Virus record (IMG/VR): IMGVR_UViG_3300031586_000323
Location: 1 to 29,588 of that record
DNA: 29,588 nucleotides
Strand: one strand, 5' to 3'
From: a virus
In this document: positions 7,367-15,085 of the stretch, one piece after another
Position numbering within the stretch: position 1 is the stretch's first letter
How the letters are laid out: each line of letters opens with the position of its first letter
The notes under the pieces: generated by a model
Seen by the model: the letters and a program-made list of their open reading frames with translations, nothing else
What the model was told of the DNA's origin: nothing
The model's database searches: none
Made by a program: the position numbers and the translations under genes

Positions 7367-8005
7367 ATGAAGAAGGCAAACGTACAGATTGGCGCGACGT
7401 ACCTGGTCAAAGTGGCCGGGAACCTGGTGCCGGTGAAGCTCGACCGCGAACATGACAGCGGCGGCTGGCTTGGCGTCAGCGTGAAAACCGGCAAGACTAT
7501 TCGAATCAAGAGTCCACAGCGCTTGCGGAAGCGCCTGGCCGACCCCGAGCACATGAAGGCCGTCCACAAGGCCGACCAGGAGAACGCCCGGTTGGCCAAG
7601 CAGCGTGCCAAATCGACCGATGGCCGAACGGCCAGCGAACGGGCGATGGCGCAGTCGGCCACACGGTCGAAGAAGACCACCAAGGCGAGCAAGGACGCCA
7701 AGTCGCCCGCGAAACGCCACACGGGCGAACGTGCCGCGAACGGAGCCAAGCAGGGCGCGAAACCGATGAGCCTGCTCGACGCGGCCGCCCACCTGCTTTC
7801 GCTGGGCACCGGAGACCCGATGCGATGCAAGGACATCGTGGACCTCGCGGTGAAGCGGAACCTCTGGACGCCCGGCAAGGGCAAGACGCCAGCCAGTACG
7901 CTTTATGCAGCGATCCATCGCGAGATCAAGGCCAAGGGCGACGCCAGCCGTTTCGTCAAGGCCGAGCGCGGCAAGTTCGCCCTGACCAGCAGGAAGGGAG
8001 CGTGA
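7367..8005 (+). CDS. HARE-HTH domain DNA-binding protein
   Basis: From the ATG at 7367 (AGAAGGAG at 7352-7359) the product has 212 residues; the frame runs upstream to 7313 without a good site. Residues 1-60 are strand-rich (IGATYLVKVAGNLVPVKLD, then GWLGVSVKTGKTIRIKS). Residues 65-130 are a lysine/arginine/alanine-rich linker that should be unstructured and bind nucleic acid. Residues about 133-207 form a HARE-HTH winged helix: SLLDAAAHLLSLGTGDPMRC, KDIVDLAVKRNLW, then TPASTLYAAIHREIK and a final wing GKFAL. This fold is known from Asxl proteins, RNA polymerase delta subunits and some restriction enzymes, where it reads DNA or modified DNA. In a phage it could be a transcription regulator or chromatin-like protein. 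The family call is firm; the role is inferred. Confidence 0.85.
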   Translation: MKKANVQIGATYLVKVAGNLVPVKLDREHDSGGWLGVSVKTGKTIRIKSPQRLRKRLADPEHMKAVHKADQENARLAKQRAKSTDGRTASERAMAQSATRSKKTTKASKDAKSPAKRHTGERAANGAKQGAKPMSLLDAAAHLLSLGTGDPMRCKDIVDLAVKRNLWTPGKGKTPASTLYAAIHREIKAKGDASRFVKAERGKFALTSRKGA

Positions 8006-8008
8006 ATC

Positions 8009-8383
8009 ATGCGACGATCCCTCGAACACCGCGACATCGAATTCCAAGGCACGCCTGGCGGCGTACTGGAACGCGTCGTCAAGCTGCCCGACGGCCGTGA
8101 GTACGCCCATCGCTGCTCGAAGGAAGTCTTCGAAGCGGTCGCAGGCCACCTCGACGAACACCAGGGCGAGGGGGTGAAGATTCAGTCCATCGCCGACACG
8201 CTCGATGTGCCAATGACGCAGGTGAACGTCGCGCTGCAGTTGTTGACCGAGCGGGGCCTGCTGGAGACCCATGGCCGACTGGGGTATGTCGCCCCTGGTT
8301 ACGCCAACGCGTTCTACGAGTACGCCATGACGGAGTTGTACGCCTTGATCGAAGGCCATCCGCCTGAGTTTCGTGAAGCGTAG
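8009..8383 (+). CDS. Winged-helix DNA-binding protein
   Basis: This 124-residue protein starts three bases after the HARE-HTH gene and is likely coupled to it. Residues 1-50 form a small strand-rich region (FQGTPGGVLERVVKLPDGRE). Residues 52-95 form a winged helix: GVKIQSIADTLDVPMTQVNV, then ALQLLTERGLLETHGRLGYV. The recognition helix (PMTQVNVALQLLTERG) resembles MarR/DprA-type winged helices. The last 30 residues are an aromatic and acidic helix (NAFYEYAMTELYALI) that could mediate dimerisation. It probably regulates transcription, perhaps of the phage itself. It ends only two bases from the convergent methyltransferase gene, with no visible terminator between. Confidence 0.7.
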   Translation: MRRSLEHRDIEFQGTPGGVLERVVKLPDGREYAHRCSKEVFEAVAGHLDEHQGEGVKIQSIADTLDVPMTQVNVALQLLTERGLLETHGRLGYVAPGYANAFYEYAMTELYALIEGHPPEFREA

Positions 8384-8385
8384 GC

Positions 8386-9774
8386 TCACACCATCACCTC
8401 TTCGACAGCCCTGGCATCCGTCGGGGTTGTCTCAGTCACGACCTCTGCCTCGATCCGCTCCGCCTTCTTTCCGGTGAACTGCTCCCAACGCTGAACGATC
8501 ACATCGCAGTAGGCTTGGTCGAGCTCCATCAGAAACGCCCGACGCCCGGTCTGCTCGCAGCCGATCAGCGTCGATCCGCTGCCGCCGAACAGGTCCAGCA
8601 CGTTCTCGCCCGGTAGCGACGAGTACTGGATCGAGCGGACGGCCAGTTCGACAGGCTTCTCGGTCAGGTGGACCATCGCCTGGGGGTTGACCTTCTTGAC
8701 GTGCCAGAGGTCGGTGGCGTTGTTGGGGCCGTAGAACTTGTGGCCAGCGCCCTCCTTCCAGCCGTAGAAGCATATCTCGAACGCGCCCATCATGTCCTTG
8801 CGGGTCAGCACCGGATGCTGCTTGTCCCACACGATTCCCTGGCTGAAGTACAGCCCCGACGCCTTCAGCGGCGCGGGGTAGTTGCCGAGGTTGGCATACC
8901 CTCCCCAAATGTAGAACGAGCCGCCCGGCTTGAGCACGCGCGAAGCGTTGGCGAACCAGGCCAGCAGCATTTCGTCGAACGCCTCGTCGGTGACGAAGTC
9001 GTTTTCCAGTGGCCGATCCTTGGCCCGCATCTTCTTGCGGGCCTTGGCCGGATCGGTCACGCCGCGTGCGACGTCGAAGCTCTGGTGGTGCATTTTCCCA
9101 GAAGACTTCGACAGGTCGGGGTGGGAGCTGAGACCGGCGGCGATGGCGGTGCTGCTGCGCGGTTCAACGCGGACATTATATGGAGGATCACATGCAACAA
9201 GATCGATGGACGCGCCATCCAGCAGTTGGTCAAGATCGGCCTCGCTGCCGCTGTCGCCGCAGAGCAACCGGTGGTCGCCGAGAATCCACAGGTCGCCGCG
9301 CTGCGTGATCGGATCGTCGGGCGGCTCGGGCACCGAATCCGGATCGGTCAGGCCCTCGGCCACATCACCGTCGAGCAGATGGGCCAATTCGTCCTCGTCA
9401 AAGCCGAGCAGGCTCAGGTCGTAGTCGGCCTGCTGAAGGTCTTTCAGCTCGATGGGCAGCAAGTCGAGGTCCCATTCGGCCAGCGTTGCGGTCTGGTTAT
9501 CGGCGATTCTGTACGCTTTGACCTTCTCCGGCGGCAGGTCGGTGGCTACGTGGACGGGCACCTTGGCCAGGCCGAGCTTCTTCGCCGCCTTCCAACGCGT
9601 GTGGCCGACGATGATCACGCCGTCGGCATCGATCACGATGGGCTGGCGAAACCCGAACTCGGTCAAGCTGGCCGCCACGGCGTCAACCGCATCGTCGTTG
9701 ATGCGAGGATTGCCCTCGTAGGGCGTGATGGTGTCGAGGGGTCGCAGTTCTACGTCAAAAGTCTTCGTCGTCAT
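8386..9774 (-). CDS. ParB domain-DNA methyltransferase fusion
   Basis: This 462-residue protein has two domains. Residues 7-95 are a ParB/Srx-type nuclease-like domain (ITPYEGNPRINDDAVDAVAA, then DGVIIVGHTRWKAAKKLG and YRIADNQT). Residues about 160-440 are an AdoMet-dependent DNA methyltransferase with the catalytic DPPY at 196-199 and the AdoMet-binding loop FGGSGST at 396-402. The catalytic motif before the AdoMet motif and DPPY chemistry point to a beta-class N6-adenine or N4-cytosine enzyme. No matching restriction enzyme is adjacent; such ParB-methylase fusions are common in phages and ICEs and probably protect the phage genome from host restriction or mark it for regulation. The start overlaps the HNH gene stop by an ATGA. 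Confidence 0.93.
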   Translation of the reverse strand: MTTKTFDVELRPLDTITPYEGNPRINDDAVDAVAASLTEFGFRQPIVIDADGVIIVGHTRWKAAKKLGLAKVPVHVATDLPPEKVKAYRIADNQTATLAEWDLDLLPIELKDLQQADYDLSLLGFDEDELAHLLDGDVAEGLTDPDSVPEPPDDPITQRGDLWILGDHRLLCGDSGSEADLDQLLDGASIDLVACDPPYNVRVEPRSSTAIAAGLSSHPDLSKSSGKMHHQSFDVARGVTDPAKARKKMRAKDRPLENDFVTDEAFDEMLLAWFANASRVLKPGGSFYIWGGYANLGNYPAPLKASGLYFSQGIVWDKQHPVLTRKDMMGAFEICFYGWKEGAGHKFYGPNNATDLWHVKKVNPQAMVHLTEKPVELAVRSIQYSSLPGENVLDLFGGSGSTLIGCEQTGRRAFLMELDQAYCDVIVQRWEQFTGKKAERIEAEVVTETTPTDARAVEEVMV

Positions 9775-10034
9775 GATTGAAACTCCATGTGCGTTGATGA
9801 GGCGTCGGACCAGCGAACCACTTCACGGCACATGCCGATGAACTCCTCGCTCGTCAGCGACCCCTTGGCTCGGTTTACATCCTTGTGCAGCACTTGGGCG
9901 TTTGCGATGCTGTGTTCGCCGCTGCAGCGGATCGGCACGATGTGATCGATAGCAGCCGTTTGCGGTGTGAGCTTGCGCCCGGTCAAAGCGCAGCAATATC
10001 GCTGTTGTTCCAGCAGACACAGAACATTGCCCAC
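9771..10034 (-). CDS. HNH endonuclease
   Basis: The domain reads LLEQQRYCCALTGRKLTP, then AAIDHIVPIRCSGEHSIANA and QVLHKDVNRAKGSL. This is a compact HNH fold with a zinc-type C-x-L-T-G pair, the DH motif and the final N-x-AKG. HNH proteins next to phage packaging or replication genes often assist terminase cleavage or act as homing nucleases. I chose the GTG at 10034 (AGGGG nine bases upstream), giving 87 residues. The same frame is open upstream to an ATG at 10415 with a good ribosome site, which would add a 127-residue N-terminal region that is low in hydrophobic order. That stretch is better explained by another gene at 10064-10411. The stop overlaps the methyltransferase start by ATGA. 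Confidence 0.78.
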   Translation of the reverse strand: MGNVLCLLEQQRYCCALTGRKLTPQTAAIDHIVPIRCSGEHSIANAQVLHKDVNRAKGSLTSEEFIGMCREVVRWSDASSTHMEFQS

Positions 10035-10063
10035 TGATACCGGCCCCTGTAGAGCGGGTTCCT

Positions 10064-10411
10064 CTACCACAGGCGTTTGGCCTTGGGGATGTAGCGGCTC
10101 CCGGCAGTTGTTCTGTTCGTTGCCCATCGGTGCCAGTCGTCTTGTCTCGCCCGTGACGCCGTCTTGGCAGCGATTCCTACCGCCATGCGAGCGAAAGCCT
10201 TCCACGTCGGCCTGGATGCTGCTCGGCGCTGGCCCTGGGCTGGCGGGCGACTGAGACGGATTCGCCAACCTTGCACCATGCAATGTGCCGCTCGCGACCA
10301 GGGATCGCGAAGAATCTGCCCGTTGCGATAGTCTGTGCGGAGACGGCCTACCAGGCGACTCGCTGTTGTCCGCCATGCATCTGTCTTGGGTTTGTGGGTT
10401 ACCGCATCCAT
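10064..10411 (-). CDS. Hypothetical basic, tryptophan-rich phage protein
   Basis: This 115-residue frame starts at an ATG at 10411, four bases inside a second ATG (10415) that belongs to the overlapping HNH frame; both could use the AGGAG at 10422-10426. The product is basic with regularly placed tryptophans (PTWKAFARMAVGIAAK, then RQDDWHRWATNRTT) and two probable amphipathic helices. It looks more protein-like than the overlapping frame in the same stretch, and it would leave a tidy gap before the HNH gene. I do not recognise a family. The choice between this gene and a longer HNH protein is uncertain. Confidence 0.5.
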   Translation of the reverse strand: MDAVTHKPKTDAWRTTASRLVGRLRTDYRNGQILRDPWSRAAHCMVQGWRIRLSRPPAQGQRRAASRPTWKAFARMAVGIAAKTASRARQDDWHRWATNRTTAGSRYIPKAKRLW

Positions 10412-10415
10412 GCAT

Positions 10416-10722
10416 TTTGATCTCCTGTAGAAAAACCGGACACGTAAAAGAAACTCTCCCGAACACCGCGACTGGTTCCGCTGACGTCAGGAGAAGCCCT
10501 GGCCGGGAAGGAACCATGGACTTCTTTCACCCCACCCCCATGCGCGCACGCAGGCGGTTTTTTCCTTTGCGCGCGGACATGGGGGTGAAAGGGTGAAAGA
10601 AGGAGAGAGAGTGTTGTTATTCCTATAGTTAAGGCTCGTACTTCTTTCACCCCTACCCGGTGAAAGAAGGGGTGAAGCATGGTGAAGGAAGCGCCGGTTG
10701 TGACGGGTTGTTTCACCATCTT
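10416..10722. repeat. Repeat-rich intergenic region, candidate replication origin
   Basis: No gene is supported here. The stretch, plus the first 18 bases of the adjacent primase 3' end, holds at least six copies of GGTGAAAGA-like sequence in both orientations: CTTCTTTCACCCC at 10521-10533 and 10641-10653, GGGTGAAAGAAGG at 10591-10603, GGTGAAAGAAGG at 10659-10670, and three head-to-tail TTTCACC units at 10711-10737. A long imperfect hairpin joins the arms around CACCCCCATG (10531-10541) and CATGGGGGTG (10578-10587). Iterated repeats beside a primase/helicase gene are typical of phage origins; a transcription terminator or regulatory role is the alternative. Confidence 0.6.
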
Positions 10723-13158
10723 TCACCTTCTTTCACCCCCGGCCAGACGGTAGGTCAGCCCGCTCCGGCCGTCGGTGGCGACGGACGCGGCCAGCACGTC
10801 ACCGCGCTGGACGAGCGTCTCGATCAGTTCCTTGAAGTCCTTGGTCTTCATCTTCATGCGCTTCAGCAGCACGCTGTGCGGCAGTTCCTGTGTGGGCGCT
10901 TCGCGCAGCTTGCGCATGAGCTTGAGGCACTCGGCGTGGAACGGGTTCTCGGCGACGTAGTTGGCCGCCAGGAAGAGCTGCCTCCGGGTCTGGTGGATCG
11001 CGAAGGCGCTGGCCCAATCAACGGCCGGCAGGTCTATGACGGGGTCTTCGTGATTGGCGCTGCAGGCGTAGAGCATCGCCAGCTTCTTGGCGTTCTCGTG
11101 GGTGCGGGACCAGGCGACACGGGCGACCTCGTCGTTGCGGGCATGGGCCTGGTCGTATTCGTCCTCAGTCTGGCGTTGCAGGGCCGTGACCGCCTCGGCG
11201 GCTTCGGGCGTGCAGGGCACGATGTGCGGCTCAGGATGAACCTCCAGCAGGTTCGCCCGACGATTGCCGGGCTGGTACTCCCCCCACCAGCGCGCCGTCT
11301 GGAGGATCGTCTCGGGCAGATGGCGGGCGCTGCCGGGCGTCTGACCTTCGCCGCGTCTGCCGATGTCCACGATGATCAGCCGGGCGAAGAAGCCGTTGGT
11401 CAGCATCCGCTGGCTGAGCGACTCGTAGAAGTACTGCGGCGTGGCCGTGCCGAAGAGCGTCAGGTGCGGTTGGTCGATGTGGCCGGCCTCTTTCTGCCCG
11501 GCCTTGACCCGCATCGGGTAGACATCGTTGGCCGAGGTGTAGAGCGTCAGCAGGATGTTGGGGATCGACTCCCGCTTGTTCTCACGGTCCAGATTGATCT
11601 GCCGCAGGACGCCGTCCATCTCGTCGTTCTGAAAGAGCATGGCGCTGGTGCGGGCCAGGGCGTCCTGGATGCCCTCGCCGGAGGCGAACTTGTCGCCCAG
11701 GGCGGCGACGTGGCCGATCTCGAACAGCGCCCGCGAGTTGACCTTGCGGGGAAAGTCCTTGCCCGTGCCGCTGCTGGCCAGCGCCAGCAGGTAGATGTTG
11801 GGCCGCAGGTCGCCCGAGTCGCAGACCTTCCGCCCACAGAGGTACGATTGCAGGGCCATCGCCCCGCAGAACGCCAGGCCGACGTTCGGATACGGCGCAT
11901 TGGCCAGCGTGAAGTCCATGACCTGCCTGACAAAGCCAGGCACATGGAAGAGATGTTCGGGGATCGGGCCGGGGTCGGGAATATCGGGCCGATGATCGCC
12001 ATTGTCGGCGTTGTCGGCCGCACCATGGCCGAGATGCGAAATGTCCGACGGACAATCGCCAGGTGCGGCGGACATTCGCATGATGGCCGAGATGTCCGTA
12101 CCGGCGGCGCTGTCGGCCAGAGAATCGCCGCCGTAACCGAGTTCTCGCAGAGAGCGAGCGGCCTGTTCGAAGTCGCCGCCACAGGTCAGCAGCGCATACA
12201 CCGCGAACGGCGAATAGGGCCGGTTGGGCTCGAACGGGGCGGCGTTGGAACTGAAGACGTAGAACACCCGGTCCTTGAGCGTCGCGGACGTGCCTGATTC
12301 CTTGCCTGGCCGACGCCAGTATTCGTTTTCTCCGCCTTTGGTGCGAATCCATCCGAATTGTTCGAGCACAGCCCGCACATCTCCGCGAACATTGAAGTCA
12401 TCGCCGGGCCTATCGGGATTCTCTGGCGGACAGCCGCCTTGTCCGACGGATAATTGACTTGTCCGACCGACAACGCCTTTGTTCGACGGACAATCGCTGT
12501 TGTGCGAATTCTCTGCCGACATCTGGCCTTGTCCGACCGATGATGGGCCTCTCTGGCCGACATTCGCCAAGGCCGTCGGACCATCGACCACCGGCGGCAG
12601 ATATTCATTCAGTTCCCACGCCGCCTGCAGGAGAACGTCCCGCTCGGCCACGGTCAGCACGGGCGGATTGGCCAGGCCGCCCTGGATCAGCTCGTAGCCG
12701 TGAGTCGGGGCGCAGAGGAACAGACCGCCCTCACCGCGCGTTTCGATCAGCGTGGTGATCTTCTCGCCGTCGCTACGCTGGGCGAGCTTCATGTTTCCGC
12801 AGACTTCCTGATCGCAGCGGTAGTACACGTGCCGCCCGTCGTGCTGGGTCGTCTCGATAACCAACCGGGCCATCAAGTCCGGCGGAATACGCTGCGCCCA
12901 GACATCGAACAACTCACCGCCCGCGTCGAAGTCGATCATCTCGCCGTTGCCCGATACTTTTCCGCAGACAATACAGATCGCGTCGGGATCATTGGCGAAC
13001 CAGGCCGACACCTCTGCCTCGGTGGGCAGGCGATTGCGATACTGCTTCCACCGACCGATGGCCGGGCGCTTCTCGGCCCGACGGGCTGGCAGTACGCACA
13101 GACCGGCGGCGAGGTACTCGGTAGCTGCCGATTGAAGGCCGTCTGTTTCAACGATCAA
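10723..13158 (-). CDS. PrimPol-DUF3987 primase/helicase
   Basis: This is an 811-residue replication protein. Residues 1-195 are a bifunctional primase-polymerase domain (AEP superfamily): AAGLCVLPARRAEKRPAIG, the metal-binding MIDFDAGG (D76, D78), then HDGRHVYYRC and ETRGEGGLFLCAPTHGYELI. Residues about 400-780 are a DUF3987-type helicase/ATPase: LLALASSGTGKDFPRK with Walker A at 461-468, then FQNDEMDG as the probable Walker B region. Between them lie two low-complexity linkers (about 196-255 and 350-400) rich in S, G, Q, D and N whose DNA carries a set of 20-base repeats. The protein would unwind and prime the phage genome. The stop lies inside the iterated GGTGAAAGA array, and the start overlaps the DEAH helicase stop by ATGA. 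Confidence 0.9.
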   Translation of the reverse strand: MIVETDGLQSAATEYLAAGLCVLPARRAEKRPAIGRWKQYRNRLPTEAEVSAWFANDPDAICIVCGKVSGNGEMIDFDAGGELFDVWAQRIPPDLMARLVIETTQHDGRHVYYRCDQEVCGNMKLAQRSDGEKITTLIETRGEGGLFLCAPTHGYELIQGGLANPPVLTVAERDVLLQAAWELNEYLPPVVDGPTALANVGQRGPSSVGQGQMSAENSHNSDCPSNKGVVGRTSQLSVGQGGCPPENPDRPGDDFNVRGDVRAVLEQFGWIRTKGGENEYWRRPGKESGTSATLKDRVFYVFSSNAAPFEPNRPYSPFAVYALLTCGGDFEQAARSLRELGYGGDSLADSAAGTDISAIMRMSAAPGDCPSDISHLGHGAADNADNGDHRPDIPDPGPIPEHLFHVPGFVRQVMDFTLANAPYPNVGLAFCGAMALQSYLCGRKVCDSGDLRPNIYLLALASSGTGKDFPRKVNSRALFEIGHVAALGDKFASGEGIQDALARTSAMLFQNDEMDGVLRQINLDRENKRESIPNILLTLYTSANDVYPMRVKAGQKEAGHIDQPHLTLFGTATPQYFYESLSQRMLTNGFFARLIIVDIGRRGEGQTPGSARHLPETILQTARWWGEYQPGNRRANLLEVHPEPHIVPCTPEAAEAVTALQRQTEDEYDQAHARNDEVARVAWSRTHENAKKLAMLYACSANHEDPVIDLPAVDWASAFAIHQTRRQLFLAANYVAENPFHAECLKLMRKLREAPTQELPHSVLLKRMKMKTKDFKELIETLVQRGDVLAASVATDGRSGLTYRLAGGERR
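12440..12542. repeat. Tandem 20-base palindromic repeats inside the primase gene
   Basis: Successive units begin with TTGTCCGAC: 12439, 12459, 12479 and 12529, with a degenerate one at 12500. Each centre resembles the palindrome TGTCCGACGGACA, which occurs exactly at 12042-12054 in the second linker of the same gene. The period of about 20 bases is close to two helical turns. The units encode the non-conserved linker between the primase and helicase domains, so the DNA signal rather than the protein may be under selection. Confidence 0.6.
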
Positions 13159-14879
13159 AATGGCACCTCGTCTTCCGGCCAGTCGTAGTCGGGCAAGTTG
13201 CCGTCATCCCGTTCATCGCTGCCCTCCAGCCGTGGAGGAATTGGGCCGAGTTGGTAATCCGTGATGCGGTCGAACTTCTCGCCCGTCACCGAACGCACGG
13301 TGATGGCTCTGGTCTTGGCGACGCCGCCTGCCTCGCAGATATCCACGGCTTGCTCGGCGGTATCCGGCGGCGGGTCGTTCGATCGCGCCCGCCACCAGGC
13401 CTCGAACTTGCCCCTGGCGTAGCCGGTATGCTCAGGACAGACCCACTCGCTGTGGTAGTCGTTGAACCCGCAGCGGTAATCGACCCGCACGCTGCGCGGG
13501 TGGTCCTCGGGCGCACCGCGTTTGACGTGAACGCTGTGGTAGACCTCGCTGACCTGGTAGTCGGTTTCAGTGACCTCGCCGGAGAGTATGCCCGCCGTGG
13601 ATGCCTGGTGGTCGTGCTGCTCACGCTGAGGTGGCGGGAACTCATGGCCGCATTCCGGGCAGATGCCGTAAGCGGCGTGAATCACCGCCTGACACTCGGG
13701 GCACTCCTTCGCGGGCGCTTCGCCATTGCCGGAAGATCGGTCCCTGATCTCCAAGGCATCGACCGGCCCATGGCGCAGAATGTTGCCGCCGAAGTCCAGA
13801 ACCAGGCAGTCAGCCTTCGACGGGTCCAACCGAAAACCGCGACCGACCATCTGGTAATAGAGCCCAGGCGAGTTCGTCGGACGCAGCAGCGCCACGCAGT
13901 CGATGTTGGGCGCATCGAAGCCGGTCGTCAGCACGTTGACGTTGACCAGGTACTTCAGCCGGCCCTCCTTGAAGCGATCCAACGTCTCGCCGCGCTCGAA
14001 CGGCAACGTCTCACCGCATACGAACCCGCACTCGCGCCCCATCTCGCCAAGGATACGCTGCACGTGCTGGGCGTGCTTGACACCTGACGCGAAGATCAGC
14101 ACCGAGTGGCGATCCCGCGTGTGATCCACGATCTCTCGGCAAGCCGAGCGGACGAGCGAGTCATCGTCCATCAGGGCTTCGACCTCACCAGCGATAAACT
14201 CGCCGCCCCGTATGTGCAATCCCGACGTATCGGCCTTACGCCGACCCGCCTTGGTCTTCAGCGGGCACAGGTAGCCCTGCACGATCAGCTCGCGGACGCC
14301 CACCTCATAGCAGACGTGGTTAAGCAGGTTCTCCGGGCCGCAGATCATCCCCGTCGTCATGCGGTACGGCGTGGCCGTCAGGCCAATCAGCCGCACGTTG
14401 GGATTGACCACCCTCGCGTCGGCCAGGAATGTGCGGTACATACCCTCGCCATCAGGCGGCAGCATGTGCGCTTCATCGATCAGGATCAGATCGAACCGGT
14501 CCAGTTCAGCGGCGCGGCGGTAGACGCTCTGAATGCCCGCGACGATGATCGGATGGTCGGTGTCCCGACTCTTGAGACCCGCCGAGTACACCCCGATCCG
14601 GTTCCACAGGTCCGGGGCCATGGCGTGAAGCTTTTCCACGGCCTGCTCGAGCAGTTCCTTGACGTGCGCCAGGATCAGCACCCGCCCATTCCACTGGCCC
14701 ACCGCGTCGCGGCAGATCGACGCCATCACCGGCGTCTTGCCGCCCGCCGTGGGGATCACGACGCAGGGGTGATCGTCCCGATGGCGCAGGTGGTCGTAGA
14801 CGGCACTGACCGCTTCAACCTGGTACGGACGCAGCGTGATCGCGGACGCTTTGGAAGGAGGAAGAAGCGTCGCGGTCAT
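13155..14879 (-). CDS. DEAH-box superfamily 2 DNA helicase
   Basis: From the ATG at 14879 the protein has 574 residues; an in-frame ATG at 14891 lies too close to its ribosome site and inside the upstream gene. Motif Q/I: LRPYQVEAVSAVYDHL and PTAGGKT at 43-49. Motif II: LILIDEAHML with DEAH at 135-138. Motif III: GLTATPYR. Motifs V/VI: VLTTGFDAPNIDC and QMVGRGFRLD. A C-terminal zinc ribbon has CPEC and CPECGHEF about a dozen residues apart. The set is that of phage SF2 helicases related to the RecQ/UvsW/type-III-restriction group, which remodel forks or recombination intermediates. It lies between the primase and nucleotide/recombination genes, joined to both neighbours by ATGA overlaps. Confidence 0.93.
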   Translation of the reverse strand: MTATLLPPSKASAITLRPYQVEAVSAVYDHLRHRDDHPCVVIPTAGGKTPVMASICRDAVGQWNGRVLILAHVKELLEQAVEKLHAMAPDLWNRIGVYSAGLKSRDTDHPIIVAGIQSVYRRAAELDRFDLILIDEAHMLPPDGEGMYRTFLADARVVNPNVRLIGLTATPYRMTTGMICGPENLLNHVCYEVGVRELIVQGYLCPLKTKAGRRKADTSGLHIRGGEFIAGEVEALMDDDSLVRSACREIVDHTRDRHSVLIFASGVKHAQHVQRILGEMGRECGFVCGETLPFERGETLDRFKEGRLKYLVNVNVLTTGFDAPNIDCVALLRPTNSPGLYYQMVGRGFRLDPSKADCLVLDFGGNILRHGPVDALEIRDRSSGNGEAPAKECPECQAVIHAAYGICPECGHEFPPPQREQHDHQASTAGILSGEVTETDYQVSEVYHSVHVKRGAPEDHPRSVRVDYRCGFNDYHSEWVCPEHTGYARGKFEAWWRARSNDPPPDTAEQAVDICEAGGVAKTRAITVRSVTGEKFDRITDYQLGPIPPRLEGSDERDDGNLPDYDWPEDEVPF

Positions 14880-15085
14880 ACCGGTCCCCATTCCTCATCC
14901 ACATGGTCCAGGTGTTCGCCGTTCTCTCGCAACGAGTAGCATTCCTCGCACAACCAGACCATTTCAGTTTCGTCGAAGTTGTGGAAGAGGAATGGATCGG
15001 GGCCGTGCTTGCAGTCCCGCTGCCGCTTGCAGAACTGGCACTTCCTGCGCCGGGGCCTCTGATCGCGCCACAAGTCGGCCATCAC
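14876..15085 (-). CDS. Small zinc-binding protein
   Basis: This 69-residue protein has a cysteine cluster typical of a treble-clef or ribbon: CQFCKRQRDCKHGPD at residues 16-30 and WLCEECYS at about 44-51. A basic N-terminus (RDQRPRRRKC) precedes it and an acidic tail follows. It probably binds nucleic acid or a replication partner, but I do not recognise a named family. Both ends overlap neighbours by four bases (ATGA at 15082-15085 and 14876-14879), which strongly supports it as a translated gene in the replication operon. Confidence 0.75.
   Translation of the reverse strand: MMADLWRDQRPRRRKCQFCKRQRDCKHGPDPFLFHNFDETEMVWLCEECYSLRENGEHLDHVDEEWGPV

Noticed and set aside
6152-8389. A 745-codon minus-strand frame across the small-gene block
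   Set aside because: The six plus-strand genes there each have a strong ribosome site and two have recognisable DNA-binding domains; the antisense frame has no domain and no ribosome site.
12420-12560. A CRISPR array
   Set aside because: The repeat period is only about 20 bases with no unique spacers of typical length, and the array lies inside a coding region.
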